From contig CAIIXF020000004.1 of the NCBI GenBank assembly GCA_903813345.2, positions 18,151,513-18,215,512 of the forward strand: a stretch of 64,000 nt of DNA. Reading direction: 5' to 3'. The notes under the pieces are model-generated. The model made no database searches and had not been told where the DNA came from. It saw only the letters and a list, made by a program, of their open reading frames with translations. Positions 54,318-64,000 of the stretch are shown here, piece by piece. The stretch's first letter is position 1; every line of letters begins with the position of its first letter. Both the position numbers and the translations under genes were made by a program. This DNA comes from Owenia fusiformis. Taxonomy: Eukaryota; Annelida; Polychaeta; Sabellida; Oweniidae.

Positions 54318-57300
54318 TCATCTGATTGATCCTCTCATCAACATGGCCTTCCCCATATGTCCAGAGTCTTTCACTTTTCCACACACAGACTTCTTGGTTT
54401 TATCGACAGCAAAACATTTCCACAAACGAATTGTCTCATCTGCTGCAGCACTAGCAACAGTGGTGCCATCTGGTGATAGAGCCAGAGAGAGAACACGTGC
54501 AGAATGACCTGTGATTAAATATAAAGTAAATGCGATGTCTAGATTTTAATTCATTTATTGTATGTGACACATAAATCTAGTAATGTTGGTTTATGTTTGT
54601 TTTCAAAATGTAGTAGATAACTTGGTATTGCCCAGTGTTCTACATTCCTCAAATGTTGCCCATTGCCATTGCAAAGGAATGTTACATATTACCAAAAAAA
54701 CAGTAATTTCCTATACTGTCAAGTTCTCATAAATGCATCTAATATTTTGGTATTTTTGTAAAAACATTTATTTTGCACCATATACAGGGTGGTCCAAAAA
54801 AAGTGAACCCTTGCAACCGGCTGTATTTCACTTATTACCTGCAGGAATCCTTTCATAGTTTCCAATGTTGCAGAGGAAGGTCTAAAATTTTTGTTGGTAC
54901 TATACATTTTTCTTAGTATTGAAATTTGCAGAAATAATAAACCCTAACGAAACATCACTAAAAATGGGTAAAATGTGAACTTCAATCTGCGATTCTTCAA
55001 CCCTTCAACAATCTTCCCATGGAAATCTTTTAAGCCAGAGTCTGGGAAACCTAATGTTTTCTGACTTTGTTTGGTTTTGAATCCCACACAATATGATGTA
55101 AAAGTTAGCATCCTACCTCTGTTAGTTGCAAAGTTATTGTGATCAAAAGAAGTGTTCAATGCTTCCAAAGACGAGAACATCTTCCAGTGAAATCGCAACA
55201 TAACCCTGGTTTTTGTAAGATTTTATATGAAGGGCTTCTCAGATTTTGGGTCACAAGGGGTAACTTTGCCTCCCTCTACCCGTTGGTTAGGTAACATGCC
55301 TCTAAACTGTTGAATGGTTAAAACAGCTTCAAAATGGTCAATAAAAGTGTGAAATGTGTTTTCTGCTCAAATAGTGTCCCATTTGTCATATGGTAGAGTT
55401 TAAACTTATAATCTCTCACTGAAAGCTTTTTTAAGATCATCTAATGTGTATCAACAATTTCCATCAATCACATTGGTAAAATTTTGCACAAAATCTAATT
55501 TGAGGCATGTTTGTTTAAGTGTAAGAGAATAAATGATGATGTCAACAAAAATTTTAGACCTTTCTCTACAAGATGTGATAATATGAGCAAATTCATGCAT
55601 GTATTAAGGAAAATATAGCCTGTTGCAGGGTTCACTTTTTTGGACCACCCTGTATTTATTTCACTGGCAAAGGGTGCCAATTCATGTAGACATTGCAGAG
55701 CATAGTAATTAGAAACTGACGGATGTATGGAACACATGAGAACAAATATCAGTCCGCAGAACCAAACACACAGGCCAGTACTATATTGATACTTTGAAAT
55801 ATTTTCAATGTTACACACCCAAAACTCTGCTACTCATAGATGGGTACAGTGTACTTCCATATATTAAAATATATTAAAGTAACTCACCTGTTAACTCTGC
55901 TACTCTGGTCATATACAGTATGGGTACTTCCATATATTAAAGTAGCTCACCTGTTAACTCTGCTACTCTGGCCATAGATGGGTACTTCCATATATTAAAG
56001 TAGCTCACCTGTTAACTCTGCTACTCTGGTCATAGATGGGTACTTCCATATATTAAAGTAGCTCACCTGTTAACTCTGCTACTCTGGTCATAGATGGCTA
56101 CTTCCATATATTAAAGTAGCTCACCTGTTAACTCTGCTACTCTGGCCATAGATGGGTACTTCCATATATTAAAGTAGCTCACCTGTTAACTCTGCTACTC
56201 TGGTCATATTCAGTATGGGTACTTCCATATATTAAAGTAGCTCACCTGTTAACTCTGCTACTCTGGTCATAGATGGGTACTTCCATATATTAAAGTAGCT
56301 CTTCTGTTAACACTGCTACTCTGGCCATAGATGGGTACTTCCATATATTAAAGTAGCTCACCTGTTAACTCTGCTACTCTGGCCATAGATGGGTACTTCC
56401 ATATATTAAAGTAGCTCACCTGTTAACTCTGCTACTCTGGCCATAGATGGGTACTTCCATATATTAAAGTAGCTCACCTGTTAACTCTGCTACTCTGGTC
56501 ATAGATGGCTACTTCCATATATTAAAGTAGCTCACCTGTTAACTCTGCTACTCTGGTCATAGATGGCTACTTCCATATATAAAAGTAGCTCACCTGTTAA
56601 CTCTGCTACTCTGGCCATAGATGGGTACTTCCATATTTTAAAGTAGCTCACCTGTTAACTCTGCTACTCTGGCCATAGTTGGGTACTTTCATATATTAAA
56701 GTAGCTCACCTATTAACTCTGCTACTCTAGTCATAGTTGGGTACTTCCATATATTAAAGTAGCTCACCTATTAACTCTGCTTCTCTGGCCATAGATGGGT
56801 ACTTCCATATATTAAAGTAGCTCACCTGTTAACTCTGACCATAGATGGGTACTTCCATATTCTAAAGTAGCTCTTCTGTTAACTCTGCTACTCTGGCCAT
56901 AGATGGGTACTTCCATATATTAAAGTAGCTCACCTGTTAACTCTGCTACTCTGGCCATAGATGGGTACTTCCATATATTAAAGTAGCTCTTCTGTTAACT
57001 CTGCTACTATGGTCATCAATATGCACTTCCATATATTAAAGTAGCTCACCTGTTAACTCTGCTACTCTGGCCATAGATGGGTACTTCCATATATTAAAGT
57101 AGCTCTTCTGTTAACACTGCTACTATGGTCATCAATATGCACTGCCATATATTAAAGTAGCTCACCTGTTAACTCTGCTACTCTGGCCATAGATGGGTAC
57201 TTCCATATTTTAAAGAAGCTCACCTGTTAACTCTGCTACTCTGGCCATAGATGGGTACTTTCATATATTAAAGTAGCTCACCTTTTAACTCTGCTACTCT

Positions 57301-60300
57301 GGCCATAGATGGGTACTTCCATATATTAAAGTAGCTCTTCTGTTAACACTGCTACTATGGTCATCAATATGCACTTCCATATATTAAAGTAGCTCACCTG
57401 TTAACTCTGCTACTCTGGTCATATACAGTATGGGTACTTCCATATATTAAAGTAGCTCACCTGTTAACTCTGCTACTCTGGCCATAGATGGGTATTTCCA
57501 TATATTAAAGTAGCTCACCTGTTAACTCTGCTACTCTGGCCATAGATGGGTACTTCCATATTTTAAAGTAGCTCACCTGTTAACTCTGCTACTCTGGCCA
57601 TAGTTGGGTACTTTCATATATTAAAGTAGCTCACCTGTTAACTCTGCTACTCTGGCCATAGATGGGTACTTCCATATATTAAAGTAGCTCACCTGTTAAC
57701 TCTGCTACTCTGGCCATAGATGGGTACTTCCATATATTAAAGTAGCTCTTCTGTTAACTCTGCTACTATGGTCATCAATCTGCACTTCCATATATTAAAG
57801 TAGCTCACCTGTTAACTCTGCTACTCTGGCCATAGATGGGTACTTCCATATATTAAAGTAGCTCACCTGTTAACTCTGCTACTCTGGCCATAGATGGGTA
57901 CTTCCATATTTTAAAGTAGCTCACCTGTTAACTCTGCTTCTCTGGCCATAGATGGGTACTTCCATATATTAAAGTAGCTCTTCTGTTAACTCTGCTACTC
58001 TGGTCATAGATGGCTACTTCCATATATAAAAGTAGCTCTTCTGTTAACACTGCTACTATGGTCATCAATATGCACTTCCATATATTAAAGTAGCTCACCT
58101 GTTAACTCTGCTACTATGGTCATAGATGGGTACTTCCATATATTAAAGTAGCTCACCTGTTAACTCTGCTACTCTGGTCATAGATGGGTACTTCCATATT
58201 TTAAAGTAGCTCACCTGTTAACTCTGCTACTCTGGCCATAGATGGGTACTTCCATATATTAAAGTAGCTCACCTGTTAACTCTGCTACTCTGACCATAGA
58301 AGGGTACTTCCATATAGTAAGCTGATTCTGTGAGAAACCATGGCCTGAGAGCAACTCTTTGTAGTCCTTGTTCCACACTATAGAACACACCTGAAGAAAT
58401 ATGTACACGAAAGAATGAAAACACATGTTGCAGACACTCAGATGTCATGTTAAAGAACATAAATATACAAGGCATTAACATGCAAAATGTCACCAACTGC
58501 CATTTGTAACATTTGATACAGACGCTGACCACCAAACGCCAAACACCATTCACAAAAAAGTTGGAGTTGGTGGTAACTGGTAATATAAAAATGAATATTT
58601 TGACAGATATCTGCATGGAGAGATATTCTTAAGTAATTACATGTTTAATTACAAAAGCCCTTGTATTATCTTACCTACAAACTTTTCTACAAACTTTTCA
58701 TGACCAAATGTTATGGCATTAGGAGTGAGAAGCTATAATTAATAAAGACCTATTACATTTGTGAATACCTGAGAGTTTGTATCTGTACTGGCCAACATTG
58801 ACCCAGTTGTGATGTTCCAGAAATTGATGCAGCGATCAGCTGTACCACCTCCAGTTGCTAGGAGAGATGGTTGCCATGGACACCATGACAGTGCCTAAGA
58901 ACAACAATAAATGCGTTTAATATTTAAGAAATATAGACTGAAGAGCAGAGGTAATGTCGTCCAGTACAGCCGGCATATCGAGGCACAAATGTTTTCTGTA
59001 AAATAATACCATGGATTTTTTTTAGATAAACGACACATTGGTCCAAAAATCACAGATGTTCATAAGCGCAACTACATATGAACATTTACCTTGACAGCTG
59101 CCAGGTGTTGAGTGAAGGTATGTATTGGGGATGCGGATTCTTGCATGGTAGCTCCCCATATATTCACCAAGTTATCATTACCACCACTGCCAAGATGGCG
59201 GCCATCAGGTGACCAAGCAAGACCACACACCTCCTGGCTGTGATTGGCCAGTGTTCCAATATGGTGGTTAGCAACCCTGACGTCATGGTGATGTATTGCA
59301 CCTGATCGGCAGCCACTGTAATCAAATAACATAGTTACCAATAAGGTCAATCATCTGCTTCGACTGGAGTTTCTATAAAAAGATTATAATCCAATAAAAA
59401 TTCATATACTATAATTGTGAATTACATTGCTCTGTTGGTGTCTCTAGAGAATGCTATTTCTAGAACATAATCCATTTTCTTGAATATTTTCCATAGACTT
59501 TATATAAAAAGGCCCTCTTAAGATCTCCAACTTACAATAAACTTGATTTGTGGTGTTGCCTTACAGGTTTTACTGTAAAGGGAAAAAGTAAAGAACTCAC
59601 AGAGAATGATTACATTTTGTGGCTTACCTCGACAGTATGTAAGCATTCCATGCTAAACTTCCCACTCTTGCTGCATGCCCTGTCATTGTTCTCACCAACT
59701 TCTGAGCACCTACATCCCATAGCTGGAACATATGCAGCAATATAATATCAATTATACAACAATATCCTTCTATGGTAAAGTACATCATCCACCTCTTCTT
59801 ACTTTTATTAATACTGATTCCCCAAGTCATACTTTTTGTTATTTGATCATGCAATACTTTAGGAAAATGAAAGCTATCACTCTTAAAAATGGTATCACAA
59901 TTACATATGGAAAGCTAGTTCGAAGGTCAACAAAAAATACCATTGGTTTTTCAGCTTCTTGACAGACTAGTAAATAAGTGAATAATAAATAGTAGGTGGC
60001 ATACCTGTACAGCCCCTGTGCTAATACCAACAGCCAATATATTGCCTTCTTTGATTCATTGCATTCAACATACCTGTACAGCCCCTGTGCTAATGCCACA
60101 GTCAATATATTGCCTTTTTTGATTCATTGCATTCAACATACCTGTACAGCACCTGTGCTAATACCTACAGCCAATATATTGCCTTCTTTGATTCATTGCA
60201 TTCAACATACCTGTACAGCACCTGTGCTAATACCAACAGCCAATATATTGCCTTCTTTGATTCATTGCATTCAACATACCTGTACAGCACCTGTGCTAAT

Positions 60301-62896
60301 ACCAACAGCCAATATATTGCCTTCTTTGATGCATTGCATTCAACATACCTGTACAGCACCTGTGCTAATACCAACAGCCAATATATTGCCTTCTTTGATT
60401 CATTGCATTCAACATACCTGTACAGCACTTGTGCTAATACCAACAGCCAATATATTGCCTTCTTTGATGCATTGCATTCAACATACCTGTACAGCACCTG
60501 TGCTAATACCAACAGCCAATATATTGCCTTCTTTGATGCATTGCATTCAACATACCTGTACAGCACCTGTGCTAATACCAACAGCCAATATATTGCCTTC
60601 TTTGATGCATTGCATTCAACATACCTGTACAGCCCCTGTGCTAATACCAACAGCCAAAATATTGCCTTCTTTGATCCATTACATTCAACATACCTGTACA
60701 GCACCTGTGCTAATACCAACAGCCAATATATTGCCTTCTTTGATCCATTGCACGGATGAGACGTATTCATCCTGATTCTCAATTTCAAACAGTTGCGATA
60801 TACTTCCATCAGATGCATCCCAGATGTAGACAGCGCCCCCTAGGGCCACGACAAGGTGGTTGTTGGCAGACCAATGTAGCAGGTTCAGATCTGGAGTTGA
60901 GGGTGTATTTTTGATGTATTTTAATATGCATCTCTCTTCTGTATAGAGAATGTATCAAAATTGGATATCTTATATTTAATATGATATCTCTAACACATAG
61001 AATAACATTAAGCAGAGTACATACACAATCAGTGTGATTTCATACACGGTTTGTTCAAGTTTGCAGAATCGATGTTAGTAAAATGACATGTGTTCATGTG
61101 TATTTGTACTGTGAATGCATTGTTTCAGAATTACATTGAATAGAGTCCACAAATGCAAAAAAAGAAGAATGCAATAAACACATTCTAGTTTGAAATGCCC
61201 AGAATGCACCATATACAATGTCAATTTTAAAATATTTACGGGCTTGTAGTGATGCAAACCCAAAAAGCACACCCCACATTCACTATTGCTGGCTATGCCC
61301 CTTCATAGCTCCAATGTAATTGTTTTCTACATTCTTGAATACTTACAGTAATCATTGAGTAGTTCAGGGGCATCTAGCACTCTCTCAGCTTGTTGGGGAA
61401 TGAATCTGGTAGATGTGCTCTTGGGGGCTGTTGTCTTTGCTGCACTGTACAGAACCTTCAAACTGCTGATGTGGCCTAGGTACATAAAAAGATAACTGGT
61501 TTAAGCTCCTCATTTCCAAATCATTGTTAGTATGATTGCACATATGAAACACTGACTTGTATTGATCACTTTTGCTTTTTTTGAAATTTAGAACAACAAA
61601 TGTTAATGGCTGCACAATTCAGTCTATCTGATCTTATGAGAGATCCATGATTCAATTCAATCAAAATCAATCAAATCAAATGTTAAGAAAACAAAGAGTA
61701 GTCTTATTCCCTCCTTCTCACCCTCTTTTGCCTGTGGAGCTTTTTGTTTGAATGATAGGATTTTAGCATTTTGTTCTCCAACATTCTCATCAAGTTTGCG
61801 TTGATATTCAATTTTATTAGGACTCAAGGGGTCTTCATTTTCTTCATTGTTTAGCAGCCTGTAGTGACTGATGTCCATCTCTGTTGTGGTTCTGTTAGGT
61901 ATGAATCTGAAAAAGGAGTGGGATCATTTGACAATGGAATGTATCAATATATAATATCAATGGTTGCACTGTACTAATAACTCAGAGATACTGATACTGA
62001 TGTTCAGAGATATACTGAATGTCCTTCCCAGGAATTTTCTCAAGTGGGTGCGAAATTTCCATTTTCATAGCACTGTCCAAAACATGCTGATTTTTCAATG
62101 TGATTTTACTAAGATTTTTTCTTGCTTACTGTTAAAAGAATGGAGAAGATAAAATCTGAGGTCACAGCTTTGTCATAAATCATGGAATCGAGGTATCTAT
62201 GATCCTGATATAATTAAAGTATGCCATTGTAACAGACATAACAACAGTTACTGTTTGTGGAGCAAAATTTACTCTTCATACATACCCCACTATAGACCAG
62301 TAAATCACTTGTTCTGGTTATTCTGACATCACATATCATGTTAGAATAATGATGAAAGTGAACTTTACCTGTCTGAGGCACCCTGTGCTCCAGGTTTGCT
62401 TGTTGGGGTGTTCTTATTCGGAGTCTTTCCTCTCAGGCGGAACTTGCTTGTTGGAGTTTTAGAAGGGGTCTTTGATGGTCGAGCACTTGTTGGTGTATTT
62501 GGGGTCTTTTTATTTGGAGTTAGCTTCATTGTTAGAGGGTTGGCCGACTTTGGTCTACGTGGTGACAGACCCCTTGAATCATTCACTAGAACAAACTGAA
62601 CACTTTGAATTGGCTGAAGTGATGCATATTGCTTATTTGCATGTCCGGATATCTTCAAAAGGCTACTTGATTAATTGGTTTAGAATTACTGAATTTGACG
62701 ACAGACTTTTTTCTTTAAAGCTACAGTTCTTTGTTTGTATGTATCTGAGTATCTATGTACCTGCATCACTTAAGGAAAGAGTTCTCACTCCAGACTCCAG
62801 TGCTTTACGTTGCCACCGCATCATTGGACCTTTCTGTATAGGAGCATCCATCCTAACAGAGTCCTGTATGGCACTGTCCAATTGGAAGTGTGACAT
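54318..62896 (-). CDS. cdc20: CDC20, APC/C activator (10 coding exons, complete)
   Basis: Exons read on the minus strand: 62896-62761, 62585-62369, 61906-61722, 61475-61347, 60890-60694, 59722-59628, 59315-59090, 58894-58769, 58390-58273, 54508-54318. All introns are GT-AG, phases match, and the 1620 bases give 539 residues plus TGA. Seen: N-terminal RWQRK segment (27-31); Ser/Thr/Pro/Lys-rich tail (49-110) with many TP sites; C-box DRFIPNR (117-123); Mad2-binding-type segment AKILSFKQK (165-173); WD40 propeller from about 224 to 515 with GHSQEV-like and HHHDVRV blades; C-terminal Ile-Arg ending. These match the family: CDC20 recruits substrates to the anaphase-promoting complex and is held by Mad2/BubR1 at the spindle checkpoint. 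Human CDC20 is about 499 residues, so length fits. No KEN tripeptide was found; an RKAL D-box-like site is at 30-33. The ATG sits in a CCACCATG context. Introns 5 and 9 contain exon-junction repeat arrays, and intron 9 also holds a small transposon. Confidence 0.96.
54785..55652. mobile_element. Non-autonomous mariner/Tc1-like element in CDC20 intron 9
   Basis: Imperfect terminal inverted repeats of about 110 bp begin CAGGGTGGTCCAAAAAA at 54785 and end with the complement at 55652, flanked by TA on both sides. TA targets and CAGGGTG-type ends are usual for Tc1/mariner elements. The 868-bp body has no transposase-like reading frame, so it would need a partner in trans. It lies between CDC20 exons 9 and 10, just downstream (in gene direction) of the 58-bp array. 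Confidence 0.72.
55828..58272 (-). repeat. 58-bp tandem array made of the CDC20 exon 9/intron 9 junction
   Basis: About 42 units of about 58 bp directly follow exon 9. On the minus strand each unit has the last 43 bases of exon 9 (encoding roughly [14 protein letters not shown] plus one base) then about 15 bases of intron starting GTGAGCTACTTTAA. The true exon end is 58273, the copy attached to the rest of exon 9. Eight copies (near 56298, 56870, 56990, 57103, 57338, 57747, 57981 and 58037) have the donor GT changed to AA; several of these share linked changes in the neighbouring unit, a sign of amplification in blocks. Some units have a few bases inserted (55910, 56210, 57425). The copies lack an upstream acceptor, so they are not cassette exons. 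Read-through in the exon frame meets TAA 14 bases past each donor. Confidence 0.93.
58930..59012. mobile_element. Partial TATAGACC-family MITE in CDC20 intron 7
   Basis: One arm only: AAGAAATATAGACTGAAGAG, then GGTAATGTCGTCCAGTACA and GAGGCACAAATGTTTTCTGT, matching 51779-51852 with about 20% change. It lies between CDC20 exons 7 and 8. Confidence 0.65.
60002..60693 (-). repeat. 69-bp tandem array made of the CDC20 exon 5/intron 5 junction
   Basis: Ten extra units (one is 68 bp) follow exon 5, giving 11 donors with the real one at 60694/60693. Each unit on the minus strand has the final 57 bases of exon 5 (encoding roughly [19 protein letters not shown]) and the first 12 bases of the intron (GTATGTTGAATG). 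The donor CAG|GTATGT is kept in every copy. The unit nearest the exon shares the exon's GATCC variant, while more distant units have GATTC or GATGC, as expected for outward growth from the exon. Because 69 is divisible by three, long open frames of 259, 210 and 217 codons appear on both strands; they are by-products. In the exon frame, skipping a donor gives Val-Cys-stop. Confidence 0.94.
62278..62348. mobile_element. Partial TATAGACC-family MITE in CDC20 intron 2
   Basis: CTATAGACCAGTAAATCACT, TTGTTCTGGTTATTCTGAC and CATATCATGTTAGAAT match 51720-51777 at most positions. Only the outer segment of the element is present. Confidence 0.65.
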
Positions 62897-63294
62897 GGTG
62901 GATAGTATGGCCAGTGATTGCTGAAAGATTCAGGAGTATGCCAGTCAACTGACGTTGAAACATGAAGAATTGAGATGGATGATGAATATTAGAATTTTTC
63001 TTTTACGAAGGGCAACAGGGAAAGGATTTTCCATACAAGAATGTTATTAAGTGAGGACGTCACTTGAGTCAATGGTATCATTGGACCACCTCTCTCACCC
63101 ATACAAGCACATCGAAACCATGTTGTGATAGGAGAACACAATCAAGACCCCCTGGACTTTTTGCATGTTCAGTCGTACCACATATTCAACTTTCTACTTC
63201 AAAGAAGAAGTTACAAATCCGCCACTTTATGTGCTAATTTTGCGATTGTACTGACCAGTTGAATTATTTTTGTCAAAATTAAATAAATCTGAAG

Positions 63295-63357
63295 TTTAAA
63301 TAAACAAGGGAAATCCTCTAATTGGTTGTTACATTAATTTACCATAAACCTGATTGG
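63295..63357 (-). promoter_or_regulatory. Candidate CDC20 promoter: twin CCAAT boxes and a CHR-like site
   Basis: On the minus strand, upstream of the CDC20 ATG, two CCAAT boxes (63357-63353 and 63325-63321) are spaced exactly 32 bp start to start. A TTTAAA motif follows at 63300-63295. In vertebrate G2/M genes, paired NF-Y boxes about 31-33 bp apart followed by a CHR element (TTYRAA) are the standard arrangement bound by NF-Y and DREAM/MuvB. The motifs are seen; their role is inferred. They lie 425-460 bp above the ATG. A CTTTCAG acceptor-like sequence just before the start region (about 62931) suggests a spliced 5' leader. Confidence 0.45.
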
Positions 63358-64000
63358 CTGCCTGGTTCAAGGCGTGTGTTGGTACAGGTGTCGACTTCAT
63401 GGGGATTCCCCTTGATTGCTGCGGAATCAATTGTGTTCAATTCTGACAGACCATAGGTTGTTCTGTTGATTATTTCAATATATCAGCGATACTATACCCA
63501 TTAGTGGTACCAAGGTATATCTAAGGTATGCAATATATTAAATACGCAATATAATGGGACATTACTGATTGTCCGGGAGAGAAACCTATGGTATTATACT
63601 GCATCTTTAAACATGGGATGGTATTTCCCTGATGACCAATTAACAGTTACAATACTACACTCTTAAAACAAACTCAAAACAAACAAACAATTTTGATGAT
63701 GATAATTTCCCAGTGGTCTTTGAATAATTTCTAATGTTGTTATTAAATATAAGGTGTTTGTTTACTTTTTTCGACCTGATAGTGATTTTGAGAAAAGTTG
63801 GGTGGAGTACAATCAGCCAATCAATCCCCTCCCCAACATGACACACAATTCCTACCACTGTATCTACCTAAAGCATTTTGGGTTTCAGAACAATGGTGTG
63901 GCCAAAAGTCATACATTCGTATATAATTAGAAGTCAATGCTTCATGCTTCCATGTTCAGGGGAGGGAAGGGAATGTCTCAGAACAGGCAAGTCCGAAGAA
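63358..64000. other. Non-coding, upstream of CDC20
   Basis: Further CCAAT boxes appear on the plus strand near 63634 and 63818. No coding exon is recognised to the window end. Confidence 0.4.

Noticed and set aside
59996-60818. Long frames (259, 210 and 217 codons) on both strands
   Set aside because: The 69-bp CDC20 array has a period divisible by three, which keeps frames open; the real coding frame is only the exon 5 copy.

Overview
The window is eukaryotic and almost certainly from an AT-rich invertebrate animal. It has long gene-free stretches, spliced genes with GT-AG introns, LTR and non-LTR retrotransposon sequence, many small inverted-repeat elements and an unusual load of minisatellites. 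The neuroligin-type exon points to a bilaterian (or at least neural) animal. A lophotrochozoan such as a mollusc would fit, but that is inference. No bacterial, organellar or CRISPR features are present.

Only two cellular genes can be supported, both on the minus strand. The first is a complete CDC20 gene (62896 down to 54318). Ten coding exons join in frame into a 539-residue APC/C activator with the C-box, Mad2-binding region, WD40 propeller and C-terminal Ile-Arg tail. The second is the first coding exon of a neuroligin-like cell-adhesion protein (47950 to 47524). The rest of it is not visible to the left, so it lies beyond the window or is missing.

Layout: 1-34.6 kb is non-coding. It holds a mariner-like non-autonomous transposon (2660-3897), several foldback elements, about ten tandem arrays (24, 30, 43, 60, 64, 75, 122 and 328 bp units, among others) and a broken LINE end (31160-31885). 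34628-46794 is one young LTR element with 5345-bp LTRs, a 4-bp target duplication and a gag-like gene but no pol. 47.5-48.0 kb is the neuroligin exon. 49.4-52.0 kb is a cluster of hairpin elements with relatives inside CDC20 introns. 54.3-63.4 kb is CDC20 and its probable promoter, which carries twin CCAAT boxes 32 bp apart.

The most unusual observation is in CDC20. Two introns (after exon 5 and after exon 9) each begin with a tandem array whose unit is the last 57 or 43 bp of the preceding exon plus the first 12 or 15 bp of the intron. Each unit therefore carries a copy of the 5' splice site: about 11 copies of 69 bp and about 42 copies of 58 bp. Using any decoy donor would add an immediate in-frame stop. 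Two independent exon-junction arrays in one essential cell-cycle gene, in a window where most arrays share a 58-69 bp period, deserve a direct look.
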